In this document: piece by piece, positions 25,348 through 32,963 of the stretch
Layout: the number at the start of each line of letters is the position of its first letter
Position numbering within the stretch: the first letter of the stretch is position 1
NCBI GenBank assembly: GCA_963810305.1
Contig: CAWEMY010000007.1
Location: 186,001 to 250,000, forward strand
From: JACDCA01 sp963810305
GTDB lineage: Bacteria; Acidobacteriota; Vicinamibacteria; Vicinamibacterales; 2-12-FULL-66-21
DNA: 64,000 nt
Direction of reading: 5' to 3'
Position numbers and translations under genes: made by a program
Notes under the pieces: model-generated
Databases searched by the model: none
What the model saw: the letters and a program-made list of their open reading frames with translations, nothing else
Told to the model about the DNA's origin: nothing

Positions 25348-26096
25348 AGACGTCTGCCGGCGCAGTGAGGCAAGCAGCGCGGATCGACGGCGTCGCAGTG
25401 AAGGACCTCAGGGTCATTCCCGACGAGCGTGGATACGTGATGGAGATGCTGCGTGCGGACGATCCGGACTTCGCGGGTTTCGGCCAGGCTTACATATCAG
25501 CCACGTACCCCGGGGTGGTCAAGGCGTGGCACTACCACAAAGTACAGGTCGATCAGTTCATCTGCATCGTCGGGATGGTGAAGCTGGTATTGATCGACAC
25601 ACGTGAGGGTTCGCCGACGAAGGGCGTGGTGAACGAGTTTTTCCTCGGCGTTCAGCGTCCGCAACTTGTCGTCGTGCCGAATCTCGTTTATCACGGATGG
25701 AAGTGCATCAGTGAGGAGATGTCGCTGGTCGTGAACATCCCGACCGTGCCGTACAACTACGCTGAGCCGGACGAGTTGCGCATCGCGCCGCACGGCACGC
25801 TTGCCTACGACTGGACCCGAAAGGACGGTTACGGCGGGCGACCCCCCGCTCTAATTGAACCCTGCGACGCGTCGGCGCAGGGCCTTCACGTGGTCGATGA
25901 CGCGCGTGTTCGCGCCGGCGTCGTCATCATTGGCCTGCTCCTCCTCGTCCCCTTCTTCACTGATCGTGAACTCCTGCGCTTCCACCCCATCCCCGGGAGA
26001 CAGCCGCAGGTACTCCTCCAGGTCCCGAAGCGCCGAAGCAAAGTCCTCGAGGTGATAGGCGAGGAGGCCGCGATCGCGCAGCTCGTGGACCGCTGA
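25338..26096 (+). CDS. rfbC: dTDP-4-dehydrorhamnose 3,5-epimerase-like protein, C-terminally extended
   Basis: The first about 165 residues are a cupin-type RmlC-like domain: VIPDERGYVMEMLR, KAWHYHKVQVDQFICIVG and VVVPNLVYHGWKCIS. It probably epimerises a dTDP-4-keto-6-deoxy sugar. Homology seems to end near 25830 (DWTRKDGYGG), but no stop follows until 26094-26096. The frame therefore runs for about 245 bp antisense into the SirB1-family gene, adding about 85 residues without recognisable features. The canonical stop may have been lost. ATG at 25338, overlapping rfbA. Confidence 0.85.
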   Translation: MDVKTSAGAVRQAARIDGVAVKDLRVIPDERGYVMEMLRADDPDFAGFGQAYISATYPGVVKAWHYHKVQVDQFICIVGMVKLVLIDTREGSPTKGVVNEFFLGVQRPQLVVVPNLVYHGWKCISEEMSLVVNIPTVPYNYAEPDELRIAPHGTLAYDWTRKDGYGGRPPALIEPCDASAQGLHVVDDARVRAGVVIIGLLLLVPFFTDRELLRFHPIPGRQPQVLLQVPKRRSKVLEVIGEEAAIAQLVDR

Positions 26097-26786
26097 TGGA
26101 TCGGCGGTGAGCAGCAGCGTCGAGACGAAGCGCGCCTGGGGAAAGGACCGCATCCTCACATACAGGCGCTTCAGGTTGACGAGCATGCGGACGATGATTT
26201 CGTGTCGCGTCGCGGGTGCGAGCAGCGACCGGTCAAATGCTGCCTCGTCGCCGACGTGGTGGTGCAGCAGCTGACGGCAGTCGTACTCCGACAGAAGCGC
26301 TCCGCCATGGAAGGGATCAATGATCAGGTCGTCGCCGGCGGCGGCGCCGGTGGCCCGCAGCAGAAAGTGTCCGGGAAAGTTGACTCCCGTGATCCCCAGT
26401 CCGGTGCGCCGGGCGAGCTCCATGTAAAGGACCGCGAGGCTGATCGGAATCCCGGTCCGGCGATCGAGCACTTCGTTGAGAAAACTGTTCCTGGGGTCGT
26501 CGTACTGCTCGCGATTGCCGGCGAAGCCTTCCTCGTCGTACAGATACTCATTGAAGGCAGTGATGGATTCTGACGATGTGGCAATCGATTCGCCAAGCCT
26601 TCGCGACGCGCGTGCCCCCATCTCGTCGAGACGTTCGAAATACCGCGTGGTATCGAGCGCCGGGTATTCGACCCGCGCGACCGCGAACGCAGCAGGCGCG
26701 AGGTCGCTGCCGGGCGCGTTCAGCGCCCGCTCGAGTTCGGCTGCCACTTCCAGCGTCCGGGCCTGGAGATTTAAAGCGAAGTGCAC
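25851..26786 (-). CDS. SirB1-family protein (transglutaminase-like with TPR tail)
   Basis: 311 residues. The core YDDPRNSFLNEVLDRRTGIP then ISLAVLYMELARRTGL, plus GVNFPGHFLLR and IIDPFHGG, is the SirB1/transglutaminase-like signature. It is followed by a TPR-like region (RFVSTLLLTADPSAVHELRD) and an acidic tail (EEGDEEEQANDDD). Molecular function is not established for the family. The 3' end overlaps the extended rfbC-like frame by 246 nt on the opposite strand. Confidence 0.88.
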   Translation of the reverse strand: MHFALNLQARTLEVAAELERALNAPGSDLAPAAFAVARVEYPALDTTRYFERLDEMGARASRRLGESIATSSESITAFNEYLYDEEGFAGNREQYDDPRNSFLNEVLDRRTGIPISLAVLYMELARRTGLGITGVNFPGHFLLRATGAAAGDDLIIDPFHGGALLSEYDCRQLLHHHVGDEAAFDRSLLAPATRHEIIVRMLVNLKRLYVRMRSFPQARFVSTLLLTADPSAVHELRDRGLLAYHLEDFASALRDLEEYLRLSPGDGVEAQEFTISEEGDEEEQANDDDAGANTRVIDHVKALRRRVAGFN

Positions 26787-26807
26787 TGCGGCGATTGTAA
26801 AACGGAA

Positions 26808-27461
26808 TCAGAGAGCCCGAATCAGCCCAGGCGTGAACTCGGCGAGAGATCCGATCACCCGGTCAGCCGCCTGGAGCTGGGCCGCCGGATACGAGGTGGT
26901 GATCCCGACACACTTGAGCCCCGCCGCTTTCGCTGATTCGATGCCCCAGCGCGAATCCTCGATGGCCACGCACTCGGAAGCGTCGAGACCGTGCAGTCGC
27001 GCCGCACGCACGTAGGGGTCGGGCCACGGCTTGCTGTTCTGCGTATCCCCTGACGCGACGATGAAGCGGAAGTGGTGTCCCAGGCCGGCGCGCGCGAGGA
27101 TCATCTGGATCTCGTGGCGGAGGGCGCCCGAGGCGATACCCAGCGGGAAGTGTTCTGCGAGCGCTTCGATGCAGGCGGCGGCGTCAGGAAAGAGGACGTC
27201 CGTCCGCGCAATGACCTGGTCGAAGACGGCGGCTTTGGCATCGATCAGAGCTGTCACTTTCTCCTCGGTCAGAGGCCAGCCCTCCCGCTCACCGAGCTTC
27301 CTGAACATCTCGCGATCGTCGTACCCGAGATAGTTCGCGAAGTAGTCCTCGCGGGTCAGTTCGATGCCCACCGAGGCAAATACCTCCTGGCATGCCGACA
27401 GGTGCAGCGGCTCGGAGTCGGCCAGCACGCCGTCGAAGTCGAACACGACTGCAGTTATCAC
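26808..27461 (-). CDS. HAD-family phosphatase (beta-phosphoglucomutase-like)
   Basis: 217 residues with all HAD motifs: FDFDGVLADSEPLH (I), IASGALRHE (II), KPWPDPYVRAA (III, Lys) and AIEDSRWGIESAKAAG (IV). The helical cap after motif I fits the beta-PGM/phosphatase group. Likely substrate is a sugar phosphate, not determinable here. Its start codon abuts a repeat array. Confidence 0.9.
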   Translation of the reverse strand: MITAVVFDFDGVLADSEPLHLSACQEVFASVGIELTREDYFANYLGYDDREMFRKLGEREGWPLTEEKVTALIDAKAAVFDQVIARTDVLFPDAAACIEALAEHFPLGIASGALRHEIQMILARAGLGHHFRFIVASGDTQNSKPWPDPYVRAARLHGLDASECVAIEDSRWGIESAKAAGLKCVGITTSYPAAQLQAADRVIGSLAEFTPGLIRAL

Positions 27462-27514
27462 AGGAGGTCAGGAGGTCAGGAGGGGATTACAGGAGATAAG
27501 GAGATCAGGAGGTC
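27461..27514. repeat. Degenerate AGGAGGTC array
   Basis: Units close to AGGAGGTC / AGGAGAT in tandem. It starts at the HAD start codon and extends 39 nt into the DUF1684 gene, whose last residues (DLLISLSPVIPS) are encoded by it. Confidence 0.75.
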
Positions 27515-28141
27515 ATATTGTTCAACAAGAGAGCTCAGGCTCTTCGAAGGTAGCCGTTCGCCGGCCCGGATGGGAACCTGCAGACGGTTCTCGCGCGGAG
27601 GCAGAGGGCAATCGTACTTCTCGTTGAAGACGCAGAAGGGGTTGTAGGCGCGGTTGAAATCGAGGTCGTAGATGCCACTCGCGGTGCGATCGAGATCGAG
27701 GTAGCGGCCGCCCGGATACGTTTCGTTCCCGTTGCTGAGATCACCGAACGGGACGAAGAGGCGCCGCATATCGTTCTGCTCGGCGTCGACGAACGCGGTC
27801 AGGGTGAACTCTCGCGACTGCAGTGTGAATCGGAGAGTGCCGACTCGCCGCATCTTCCGCCTCAGCCCCGTCGACGTCGGCAACTCGAGCACCCCCGCCT
27901 GGCCGGGATTTTCAGGCCCGGCAGCAGTCAACGCCGCCGGCACCTGGTATGCGGGATCGATGGGGTAGTAGGCAAGCGGTGGAAACGTCGCGCGCTTCTC
28001 CGTCGGCACCGGCGATTCACTCGATCGCATGAAGCGGTCCTTCTCGGCGCGCCATGACGCCACGTCCCCGCCAGGCGCCGGCTTCACTTCGCAGCCGAGA
28101 ACCGTGATGACGAGCACGAGTAATGCGACGGATCTATGCAA
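27476..28141 (-). CDS. DUF1684 lipoprotein
   Basis: About 221 residues. TTG start at 28141 overlaps the acyl-CoA dehydrogenase stop by 8 nt and gives a lipoprotein signal ending VITVLGC. The DUF1684 core follows: FVPFGDLSNGNETYPGGRYL, DFNRAYNPFCVFNEKYDCPL and PPRENRLQVPIRAGER. Function of the family is unknown. The tail after PIRAGER is atypical because it is built from a repeat array. It lies downstream of the acyl-CoA dehydrogenase. Confidence 0.88.
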   Translation of the reverse strand: MHRSVALLVLVITVLGCEVKPAPGGDVASWRAEKDRFMRSSESPVPTEKRATFPPLAYYPIDPAYQVPAALTAAGPENPGQAGVLELPTSTGLRRKMRRVGTLRFTLQSREFTLTAFVDAEQNDMRRLFVPFGDLSNGNETYPGGRYLDLDRTASGIYDLDFNRAYNPFCVFNEKYDCPLPPRENRLQVPIRAGERLPSKSLSSLVEQYDLLISLSPVIPS

Positions 28142-29861
28142 AGGGATATCGACTGAGCGAGAGCGCCGCGGCAGCAAGCTCGCTTCTGAGATGGCTCGTC
28201 TTCACCGGGCTGCGGTTGAACATCTCACGAATGGTATTGACCGCCGCGTGCAGCTCGCTGCCGTCGAGCATTGCCGCGAGAGCATTTCTGGCGGCGACTT
28301 CCACCCGATCCGCAGCGTCGATCAGAAATACCGTCGCAGCTGCCTGATGCAAAGGCTCCCTCGCTCGTGCCGCCATGCTGTCGGCGGCAAAGACGTCGAT
28401 GAGGATGTCGGCCGCGGGCAGCAGCACGAACTGCTCGTCGCCGAGCTTGTCGCCGAACTTCTCTGCGGCGGTCGACAGCACGAAGAGTGCTGCCTGCTTC
28501 ATTGCGCCGAGAACGTCGTCAGGCCGGCTGTCAGGCCGGCTAAAGCCGGCCTCTACCGCAGGCGGGCTAAAGCCGGCCTCTACCGCCTCTACCGTGCGGC
28601 GTTTGACGAGCATGCCGGGTATGAGCAGCCGGTTGATTTCGTTGGTCCCTTCGAAAATGCGATTCACGCGCGCGTCACGGTAGTGCCGCTCGGCGTCGTA
28701 GTCGCGGACGAATCCGTTGCCGCCATGGATCTGAACGTTCTCGTCCACAACGTAATCGAGCGTCTCGCTGGCCGCGACTTTGACGATGGAGCACTCGATT
28801 GCCAGCTCCTCGAGCGCCGACAGCAGCGCACCGCCGTCGTGATGGCCGTCCATTGAGCGATCGAGCAGCCCTGCAATGCGGTACAGCATGCTTTCGGTCG
28901 CGTACTGCCGCACGATCATTTCCGCCAGCTTGTAACGGATCGCCCCGAAGTCCGCGATGGGGCGTCCGAACTGCCGCCGCTGCTGCCCGTAGCGCACGGA
29001 TTCGCCGATCACGAAGCGCGCTCCGCCGCTGCACATCGCGCCGAGCTTGAACCGGCCGTAGTTGAGGACGTTGAACGCGACCTTGTGGCCCCGGCCCACT
29101 TCGCCAAGGACGTTCTCCGCCGGGACCCGAACGTCCTGCAGGATGAGCGGCGTCGTCGACGAGCCGTGGAGTCCGAGCTTGTGCTCTTCCTTGCCGGTCG
29201 CTACTCCCGGGAATGCGCGTTCGACGATGAACGCGGTGAACGCTTCGCCGCCGACTTTGGCGAACACCGTGAAAATGTCCGCGAAGCCGCCGCTCGTGAT
29301 CCACATCTTCTCGCCGCTGAGAACGTAGCTGCCGTCCGGCTGCAGCGTTGCGCGCGCCTTTGCGCCGAGCGCATCGGATCCCGATCCTGATTCACTCAAT
29401 GCATACGCGCCGAGGATCTCGCCGGCAACGAGCCGCGGCAGGTACTTCTCCTTCTGAGCCTGGGTGCCGAAACATAGTAACGGCGTGATCGAGAGCCCGG
29501 TCTGAGCGCCGAAGATCGTCGCGAACGATGCCAGCCGCCCTACGGCTTCGCCGACGATGAGCGACGACACCTTGTCCATGGCAAGGCCGCCGTACTCCTC
29601 GGGGACGTCCGTGCCCAGCAGCCCGAGCTCCGCGCACTTCACCACCAACTCTCTGGCGCAGCCCCAATCCTTCGCCTCGAGGCGCGGATTGGCGGGCAGG
29701 ACCTCGTTCTCCATGAACTCGTCCGCTGTCTGGCGGATGAGACGATGCTCCTCCGACAGCGATTCCGGCGTGAACACAGAGTCTGACGCTGCCGGTTCAA
29801 AGAGCCAGGACGCTACGCGTTGGTCGCTCACAGGTTGATGGTTCACAGTTCGCTGGTTCAC
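28134..29861 (-). CDS. Acyl-CoA dehydrogenase (long, FadE-like)
   Basis: 575 residues. FAD-dependent alpha-beta dehydrogenation of an acyl-CoA. Visible marks are EYGGLAMDKV, ALSESGSGSDALGAKA, MWITSGGFADIF and the catalytic region NRIFEGTNEINRL. A C-terminal extension of about 150 residues follows. Between the two parts is the insert VEAVEAGFSPPAVEAGFSRP, encoded by a palindromic repeat cluster (28520-28594). The first 10 residues derive from a heptad array; GTG 29831 (SDQRVASWLFE) is an alternative start. Confidence 0.92.
   Translation of the reverse strand: MNQRTVNHQPVSDQRVASWLFEPAASDSVFTPESLSEEHRLIRQTADEFMENEVLPANPRLEAKDWGCARELVVKCAELGLLGTDVPEEYGGLAMDKVSSLIVGEAVGRLASFATIFGAQTGLSITPLLCFGTQAQKEKYLPRLVAGEILGAYALSESGSGSDALGAKARATLQPDGSYVLSGEKMWITSGGFADIFTVFAKVGGEAFTAFIVERAFPGVATGKEEHKLGLHGSSTTPLILQDVRVPAENVLGEVGRGHKVAFNVLNYGRFKLGAMCSGGARFVIGESVRYGQQRRQFGRPIADFGAIRYKLAEMIVRQYATESMLYRIAGLLDRSMDGHHDGGALLSALEELAIECSIVKVAASETLDYVVDENVQIHGGNGFVRDYDAERHYRDARVNRIFEGTNEINRLLIPGMLVKRRTVEAVEAGFSPPAVEAGFSRPDSRPDDVLGAMKQAALFVLSTAAEKFGDKLGDEQFVLLPAADILIDVFAADSMAARAREPLHQAAATVFLIDAADRVEVAARNALAAMLDGSELHAAVNTIREMFNRSPVKTSHLRSELAAAALSLSRYPFA
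28520..28594. repeat. Cluster of CCGGC hairpins inside acyl-CoA dehydrogenase
   Basis: Contains AGGCCGGCT-N-AGGCCGGCTAAAGCCGGCCT and a second GGGCTAAAGCCGGCC, each followed by CTACCG. The same building block occurs in the exporter gene (12771-12840). It keeps the reading frame and lies at the boundary between the catalytic core and the C-terminal extension. Confidence 0.75.
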
Positions 29862-29869
29862 GGTCCACC
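29832..29869. repeat. Degenerate GGTTCAC heptad array
   Basis: GGTTGAT, GGTTCAC, AGTTCGC, TGGTTCAC and GGTCCAC run in near-perfect 7-mer spacing across the start of the acyl-CoA dehydrogenase gene. On the coding strand it supplies repeated GTGAACC, hence two possible GTG starts. Confidence 0.6.
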
Positions 29870-29906
29870 GCTCGGCGCCGCGGCTATCAGTGTAGTCTGC
29901 GGAGAC

Positions 29907-30351
29907 GCGGGATTGATGCGGGCACCCACGGGGTCCTCGGCACCCAGCGGGACTGGTGCGGGCACGCCCGCGGTGTTCGGAACGCGCGGCGAAGGCACAT
30001 CAGGTCGCTGGCGCCTCGGCCTACGGGCGGAAAAACGCGCTTCGGTGCGTCCCTCACGATGGCGGCTCAGGCTGGGGCTTTTCGAAAGCCGGTAAGGGAT
30101 CGGTTGGGCGAACGGATGATTCGCACGGAAGTGGCGAAACAGCGCCTCCGCCGGCCGGGACACCTGCAGCGCGTTTTTCGAGTCTCACGCAGCGCCCTGG
30201 CCGCATCGCGCCTGCGACCTGACGTGCCTCCGCCGCGCGACCCCTGATTCGAACAGGCGGGATTGGCAGGCGGGCTCGCGCAGGTGGGCGCACGGCGGGC
30301 CGTCGGGCTGCCGGGCGACGGGCCCCGCGTGGGTGCCCGCAGCAATCCCGC
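29907..30351. repeat. 445-bp imperfect long inverted repeat
   Basis: The ends are 24-nt inverted copies differing at one base (29907-29930 and 30328-30351; GCGGGATTG.TGCGGGCACC). Inside, 29983-30014 and 30208-30239 are inverted with 29 of 32 positions matching, and 30031-30041 and 30168-30178 match exactly (AAAAACGCGCT). Near the middle, GGCTTTTCGAAAGCC forms its own hairpin. No start-to-stop gene with recognisable features is present; short frames in the two halves both contain RPDVPxPR because the halves are homologous. It fills the gap between the acyl-CoA dehydrogenase and hydrolase genes. Confidence 0.75.
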
Positions 30352-30371
30352 GAGGGCGGAATCCGCGACGA

Positions 30372-31025
30372 TTAGAAATCGGCCAGCAGCTCTTCCAGCG
30401 CTTCACCGACCTCGGCAGCCTGCCCTTCGAACAGGTGATTGGCGGCGTCGATGACGACCAGTTCCTTTGGTTCTTCGAGCTTCGCGTAAAAGCTCCACAT
30501 CCCCTCGAGAGGACAGACTTCGTCGGCCTCTCCCTGGACCAGGAACTTCGGCTTCGTACTCGCCAGCGTATTTGGAAAGGTGTAGTTCATCCCCGATACC
30601 GAGGTCACGACCGGCGGGGCGATGCCGATCAACGCTGACACCCGGTTGTCTGCGGCGCCGACTTCGAGGGCGACCCACGCTCCAAACGAGAATCCGGCAG
30701 ACCACAGGCGCACATCCGGGTATTTCGCGGCCATGTAGTCGAGCGCCGCGCGGAAATCCTCCTTCTCTCCTTCGCCGTTCCCGAACGCACCCGCGCTGCT
30801 GCCGACACCACGAAAATTGAACCGCAGGACGGCGCATCCGATGCGAGCCAATCCTTTCGCCCCCTGATACACCGCCTTGGTGTGCATCGTGCCCCCATGC
30901 TGCGGATGGGGGTGGGCAAATACCACGGCGGCGCGCGGCGTACCGGACTGAGTCGATTGTGCAGGCGCGTCGAGGATGGCTTCGAGAAAGCCGGCAGGTC
31001 CGCGGAGGTCAGTAATGGTGGGCAT
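30372..31025 (-). CDS. Alpha/beta hydrolase (YcjY/dienelactone-type)
   Basis: 217 residues from ATG 31025 (MPTITDLRGPAG). Segments AAVVFAHPHPQHGGTMHTK, LRFNFRGVGSSAGAF, the nucleophile elbow AGFSFGAW, GEADEVCP (Asp) and ANHLFEG (His) make a complete Ser-Asp-His set. Similar proteins are serine esterase-like with unknown substrate. The start overlaps the preceding hydrolase gene by 17 nt on the same strand. Confidence 0.88.
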   Translation of the reverse strand: MPTITDLRGPAGFLEAILDAPAQSTQSGTPRAAVVFAHPHPQHGGTMHTKAVYQGAKGLARIGCAVLRFNFRGVGSSAGAFGNGEGEKEDFRAALDYMAAKYPDVRLWSAGFSFGAWVALEVGAADNRVSALIGIAPPVVTSVSGMNYTFPNTLASTKPKFLVQGEADEVCPLEGMWSFYAKLEEPKELVVIDAANHLFEGQAAEVGEALEELLADF

Positions 31026-31821
31026 CGAGCAGTTCACGCTTCACGGCCGGAGCTCTCGCGACGAATCCGCCGACGATCGAGGCAAATGTGTCCGGTCTGG
31101 TGAGCAGCCCGAGATGCCCTGTCCGCTCGATCATTGTGTACTTCGCACCAGGGATCAGCGAGAGGTAACGCCGCGTTGCTTCCACCGGGACCACCGCGTC
31201 GAGGTGAGGTTCTCCCGTCGTCACGAGGGTCGGACAGGTGATGGCCGCGCAGTCGGCCGTGAAATCCATCGACTGCTGTTCGACGATCCGGGCGGCCATC
31301 AGTGAAGGGATCGCCGGCGCGGTGACGACCCGGAGCATGTGCGTCGCGCAGAATCCAAGCCTTTCCGGAAGGGTGTCATAGGCAGCGTGGATCTCCGGCC
31401 ACAGCCGCCCCGGGGCTGTCGCCAGAAATGCCGGGGTCGAAATCCACGGTCGCGCGATGTAGCCGCTCTGACGGGGATTGGGCTTCCAGCCCGGAGATGG
31501 TGACGACACGAGGATCAAGCGGGAGACGCGGTGCGGCCGGGTGGCGGCGTAGCGGAGCGCCACGAATCCGCCGTAAGAGCTGCCACATACGGCGGCACGC
31601 TCAATACGCGCCTGGTCGAGGACATCGTCCAGCTGGCGCAAATAGTTCTCGAAGCCAAGCGCGCTGTCCATACGCCAGCTGGCGCCGAAGTCGCCGCAGA
31701 GCGAGTAGCTGATCGTCCGGCACGTCCGCGACAGCGCGTCGAGGGCCGGACGCAGCCATTCCCATCGGCCCTGGATGCCGGGAACGACGATGAGCGGTGG
31801 TCCGGATCCGTTTGAATACAC
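31009..31821 (-). CDS. Alpha/beta fold hydrolase
   Basis: 270 residues. PPLIVVPGIQGRWEWLRPAL is the oxyanion-loop strand, CGSSYGGFVALRYAATRP the nucleophile elbow, VTTGEPHLDAVVP the acid region and ERTGHLGLLTRPD the His. It resembles epoxide-hydrolase or haloperoxidase-like members, substrate unknown. It forms a two-gene unit with the next hydrolase. Confidence 0.88.
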   Translation of the reverse strand: MYSNGSGPPLIVVPGIQGRWEWLRPALDALSRTCRTISYSLCGDFGASWRMDSALGFENYLRQLDDVLDQARIERAAVCGSSYGGFVALRYAATRPHRVSRLILVSSPSPGWKPNPRQSGYIARPWISTPAFLATAPGRLWPEIHAAYDTLPERLGFCATHMLRVVTAPAIPSLMAARIVEQQSMDFTADCAAITCPTLVTTGEPHLDAVVPVEATRRYLSLIPGAKYTMIERTGHLGLLTRPDTFASIVGGFVARAPAVKRELLDAHHY

Positions 31822-31978
31822 GTCTAACGCTACCGGGTCAGGATGTTATCGCGATCGAACAAAGCCACGCTCAACATTACGAGCAACCCCCACGCCACAG
31901 CCATCGCCACGGCCATGAGGTATCCTGATCTATCCGGCGGCTCTAGGAGCGCCGCAACTGCGGATTCATGGAGTGCAT

Positions 31979-32956
31979 ATGAAAGTGTTTCGAATCACGG
32001 TCGCTCTGCTGATGGCACTGACACTCTCGACTGCCGCCTCTGCGCAGAGCCGCGGCAAGCTCAGGCTCACCGGCAAGGTCCTCAACGAAGCTGGGCAGCC
32101 AGTGGACGGGGCCGATGTACGTGCCGCAAAGAAAGGTGAAGCCGAGCCCGAAATACGCGCAACCAAGACGAACAAGAGCGGCGAGTGGACGCTGGCTGGC
32201 CTCGCCGCGGGTGAGTGGGTGATCGAAGCGATGAAAGATGGCGTTGGCGCCACTGTCACCGAAAAGCTCACCGAGGATATGGCGAGCAAGACGGTCACGA
32301 TCACGTTCGGGAAAGCCGCGGCACCGGGCGCTCCTGCTGCCGCAGCTCCGGCCGCGCCGGCGGCGCCGGACCCGGCCACCGAAATCAACGCCGCCGACGT
32401 GCAGGCGATCCAACTCGCGAAGGAAGGAAAGATCGCCGAAGCGCGCAAGATCTACGAGGACCTTCTCGCGAAGTACCCGACCGTCTACCAGCTCAACGCG
32501 ATGATTGCGCAGATGTACGCAGCGGAGAACAACGTTGCGAAAGCGAGCGAGCACGTCAAGATCGCCCTCGAGAAAGAGCCGACAAACGCCGACTACCTGA
32601 TGCTCCAGGCCGAGCTTCTGATGGAGTCAGGGGACAAAGAGGGAGCGCAGAAGATCCTCGACACGATCGAGATCAGCAAGATAAAGAATCCTCGCGCCTT
32701 CATCAATAACGCCATCCACAAGATCAATTCGGGCGACAAGGTGCAGGCCGAGCAGGCGGTGGAACTGCTGACCAAGCTGATCGCGCAGTTCCCGAACGAT
32801 CCCCTGCTGCTGTACCTGCGCGCCCGCGCTTACATCGCCGGGACGAAGCTGGTCGAGGCGAAGGCGGACCTCGAAAAATACGTCGCGACGGCACCGCCGA
32901 CGGCGCAGCAGATGGCGGATGCGAAGAAGCTGCTGGACCAATTGAACAAAAAGTAA
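31979..32956 (+). CDS. Secreted carboxypeptidase-regulatory-like plus TPR protein
   Basis: 325 residues from ATG 31979, with GGAG 5 nt upstream. A signal peptide ending ASAQS is followed by a beta-sandwich (KLRLTGKVLNEAGQPVDGAD, about 25-110). Then come an Ala/Pro linker (AAAPGAPAAAAPAAPAAPDP) and several TPRs (QLAKEGKIAEARKIYEDLLA and others) to the C-terminal Lys residues. Probably a periplasmic scaffold. The next gene starts 7 nt downstream. Confidence 0.85.
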   Translation: MKVFRITVALLMALTLSTAASAQSRGKLRLTGKVLNEAGQPVDGADVRAAKKGEAEPEIRATKTNKSGEWTLAGLAAGEWVIEAMKDGVGATVTEKLTEDMASKTVTITFGKAAAPGAPAAAAPAAPAAPDPATEINAADVQAIQLAKEGKIAEARKIYEDLLAKYPTVYQLNAMIAQMYAAENNVAKASEHVKIALEKEPTNADYLMLQAELLMESGDKEGAQKILDTIEISKIKNPRAFINNAIHKINSGDKVQAEQAVELLTKLIAQFPNDPLLLYLRARAYIAGTKLVEAKADLEKYVATAPPTAQQMADAKKLLDQLNKK

Positions 32957-32963
32957 GAACCGG

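Noticed and set aside
29858..30163. 101-codon minus-strand frame in the long inverted repeat
   Set aside because: Pro/Arg-rich without family motifs, and explained by the repeat structure; the opposite half gives a related string for the same reason.
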